From: Chlamydiota bacterium
Lineage (GTDB): Bacteria > Chlamydiota > Chlamydiia > Chlamydiales > Rhabdochlamydiaceae
DNA: 13,745 nt
Direction of reading: 5' to 3'
Assembly (NCBI GenBank): GCA_013041585.1
Contig: JABEVM010000129.1
Location: forward strand, 1-13,745
The translations under genes and the position numbers were made by a program. Below, piece by piece: positions 13,301-13,745 of the stretch. The notes under the pieces were generated by a model, which did not search any database, was not told the DNA's origin, and saw only the letters and a list, made by a program, of their open reading frames with translations. Numbering within the stretch: the first letter of the stretch is position 1; each line of letters starts with the position of its first letter.

Positions 13301-13745
13301 TTTTAGACTGAATACGGTCTGCTCTCTGTAAGATTTCTTTTTCTTCTTCAATAGCTTTTTGAGAAGTAAATACATCAATAGCTTTTCCTGTTTTTTTATC
13401 TATAAGCTGCACGAGCTGCGGTAGTTTCCAAAAAGCTCCTGAAGTTTGTTTACCCTCTTCCCCTGACAGATATTTATTCATAAAACCCTGGGCTTCATCG
13501 TGAGTAAATGTGCTCTTGTTTTTTGTAAGGGCCTCTAAAATCTTTTCGGGGTTTTTAGACTGTATAAGATTATCTTTTATCCTCTCATCCTGCGCTTCAA
13601 GTAAGTCAAAGACTTCCCCACGCATACGATGGGGGCCTAAATGTTTTTGTGATACAATTCCATTACAATCAACACGGAGGGCATATCCCATTTTCTCAAA
13701 ATACTCATTCAGGTGCTCAGCCAACACCAACCCGTTATCTTGAGC
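10380..13745 (-). CDS. traA: TraA/MobA-type conjugative relaxase-helicase, 5' end outside window
   Basis: The frame is open through the right edge: residues AQDNG precede the TTG at 13730, so the true start and the HUH relaxase domain lie outside. About 1121 residues are visible; numbers below count from the TTG codon. The first part (about 1-35, LAEHLNEYFEKMGYALRVD, then HLGPHR) is the end of the relaxase/linker. A domain of about 95 residues follows twice (60-153 and 187-281). The RecD/TraI-like helicase begins LTPEQKQA (289), with Walker A GYAGTGKS (311-318), Walker B VWMVDEVGKFG (379-389), GDSAQLSPVERGG (411-423), YASSFYRSQGQTVDKAYVL (605-623) and MFYVGLTRHARNVEYF (632-647). Residues 804-910 resemble a decayed Toprim segment (FSGRKVVLWPENTKEG). 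The last 200 residues are helical and unassigned. It nicks oriT and unwinds plasmid DNA for transfer. Confidence 0.9.
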   Translation of the reverse strand, partial: AQDNGLVLAEHLNEYFEKMGYALRVDCNGIVSQKHLGPHRMRGEVFDLLEAQDERIKDNLIQSKNPEKILEALTKNKSTFTHDEAQGFMNKYLSGEEGKQTSGAFWKLPQLVQLIDKKTGKAIDVFTSQKAIEEEKEILQRADRIQSKKPLFVEQEALKTPASDEIVEEVDPYIEKYQAPIKITESHKKLKDPAKILDAITKNKSVFTRDEAINFIYGCIKDVKKAQDVSEAFWKLPQLVQLMDKETAKAADAFTSQKVIDEEKKVLRLADNIRDKNPLSIKTEALQDSISAGLTPEQKQAYHAILKENRMSILQGYAGTGKSYLLQSLQKTYEKSGYTVRALGPDSATVKALEAKGLSHTENAYRFLFGIRYNKRDIRKGKEVWMVDEVGKFGNRPLLELLKEADKRDVKLILSGDSAQLSPVERGGFFRVFCERYPAHVLSDIQRQKHEEHRKMAKSLAIGKFGAALDRLAALHGIRWEDSKKHSMEALVENWVLDSEKSPNQSSIIIATSNKEVRILNEVIRAFRKERGELGDKEFYCTTSLGDCYLSEGDRIEFRKNDNSLGVTNGLTGVLVKAEERRFTVEVENEGEKQIVKFNPKQYHSYQPGYASSFYRSQGQTVDKAYVLHSPATCREMFYVGLTRHARNVEYFVSKEQSSGMADLKLKALRSSQKELTVDYTSAMEMSLARLTEERKVKIDSLQNSSSILDKVKGFGYSTWDHISGKIQERKDRAPSSEFYYFREEKTGAFRATLVNENLGEKEFSVKEMLQNAVGKAKSVKVVKEKNQNFQEVVKNTLVNTDVLSKKSNAEIVLVIGKSINSNIEEMLSKQGKLCVGFVGDEKDIKSQDWAVFSGRKVVLWPENTKEGFEISGKICHELRKMGMGELRELESKEMFKIFPANWSLEHKLPENVKEQNLQKLLTSSLHKGINLSQFSIWLSVNKNDYASKARINELLWRIDERMRPGLEKKHEGQHWKIHEVILHETSKIIHSSQERKDVLQKKSGLQGLALERLSFQVSAFEAEHGRGPRTGELQTLKKVIQKCGHVPLQKGQNPEIANYTIDRLLLHASSKALRGEKIESSLVHEFKKDFQLSEVKINQSIALDIQNTEMARQKTVSLER
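11001..11321 (-). other. Toprim-like segment in the TraA C-terminal region
   Basis: Residues 804-910 read AEIVLVIGKS, then DWAVFSGRKVVLWPENTKEG, then a helix and LPENV. This follows the pattern of Toprim domains in plasmid and phage primases, 'w.pL.gr.vvlwPDnDeaG...a..i...L...G', including the closing 'LPe.'. The acidic metal-binding DxD position is replaced by E-N-T, so catalysis is unlikely. Confidence 0.45.
12888..13172 (-). repeat. traA internal repeat, copy B
   Basis: It encodes residues 187-281: PAKILDAITKNKSVFT, then AFWKLPQLVQLMDKETAKA, then FTSQKVIDEEKKVL. It ends just before the Walker A-containing helicase core, the usual position of this module in TraA proteins. Copy A is therefore the additional one. 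Confidence 0.8.
13272..13553 (-). repeat. traA internal repeat, copy A
   Basis: It encodes residues 60-153 (counting from TTG 13730): PEKILEALTKNKSTFT, then AFWKLPQLVQLIDKKTGKA, then FTSQKAIEEEKEIL. Copy B lies 127 residues further on. About half of the positions are identical by eye, with one single-residue gap. Confidence 0.8.

Overview
The window looks like part of a low-copy, self-transmissible or mobilisable plasmid of a moderately AT-rich bacterium. An iteron origin, a replication initiator, a primase-helicase, a ParA partition gene and a conjugative relaxase-helicase (TraA/MobA type) lie within about 12 kb. No rRNA, tRNA or chromosomal housekeeping gene is visible. The plasmid layout (ParA, a small DNA-binding partner, a DnaB-type helicase, a replication protein and a repeat-based origin) and the tail-anchored unknown protein would fit an amoeba- or arthropod-associated intracellular bacterium, for example an environmental chlamydia. 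That host is an inference from gene style only and is not proven here.

Layout. (1) Positions 1-1370, + strand: a run of short, tightly packed genes resembling exposed domains of phage tail fibres. There is the end of one gene, a C1q-like jelly-roll protein, a glycine-hinged fibre-tip protein, and a third gene that breaks off. (2) About 1366-1371: an abrupt join. The third fibre gene stops matching its own pattern, and a ParA gene begins in the middle of its P-loop, without a start codon or the Walker A lysine. (3) 1366-6673, + strand, one compact operon: truncated parA, a ribbon-helix-helix partner overlapping it by 14 nt, a 780-aa fused primase-helicase (CHC2 zinc finger, Toprim, DnaB-like RecA core), and a 546-aa initiator-like protein with a C-terminal helix-turn-helix. 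(4) 6670-8234: about 1.5 kb without convincing genes. It holds nine copies of a three-part iteron, AT-rich patches, an inverted iteron pair and a separate CTGG/CCAG-rich segment. I read this as the replication origin, possibly with a partition site. (5) 8235-9901: an AT-richer cargo segment with an HNH endonuclease (- strand) and a divergent tail-anchored protein of unknown function (+ strand). (6) 9968-13745, - strand: traA, entering from beyond the right edge of the window, then a Phd-like antitoxin candidate, then a 30-aa single-membrane-span peptide.

How the genes work together (inference): the 546-aa protein would bind the iterons and recruit the primase-helicase encoded just upstream. 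ParA and the RHH protein would segregate copies. TraA would nick and unwind the plasmid for transfer. The Phd-like protein and tiny membrane peptide at the end of the tra operon could form a maintenance module. The most distinctive signals are the three-part iteron, with a TCACT-like box at fixed distance, and the broken ParA junction. Others are the duplicated domain and decayed Toprim-like segment inside TraA, and the small membrane peptide behind the Phd-like gene.
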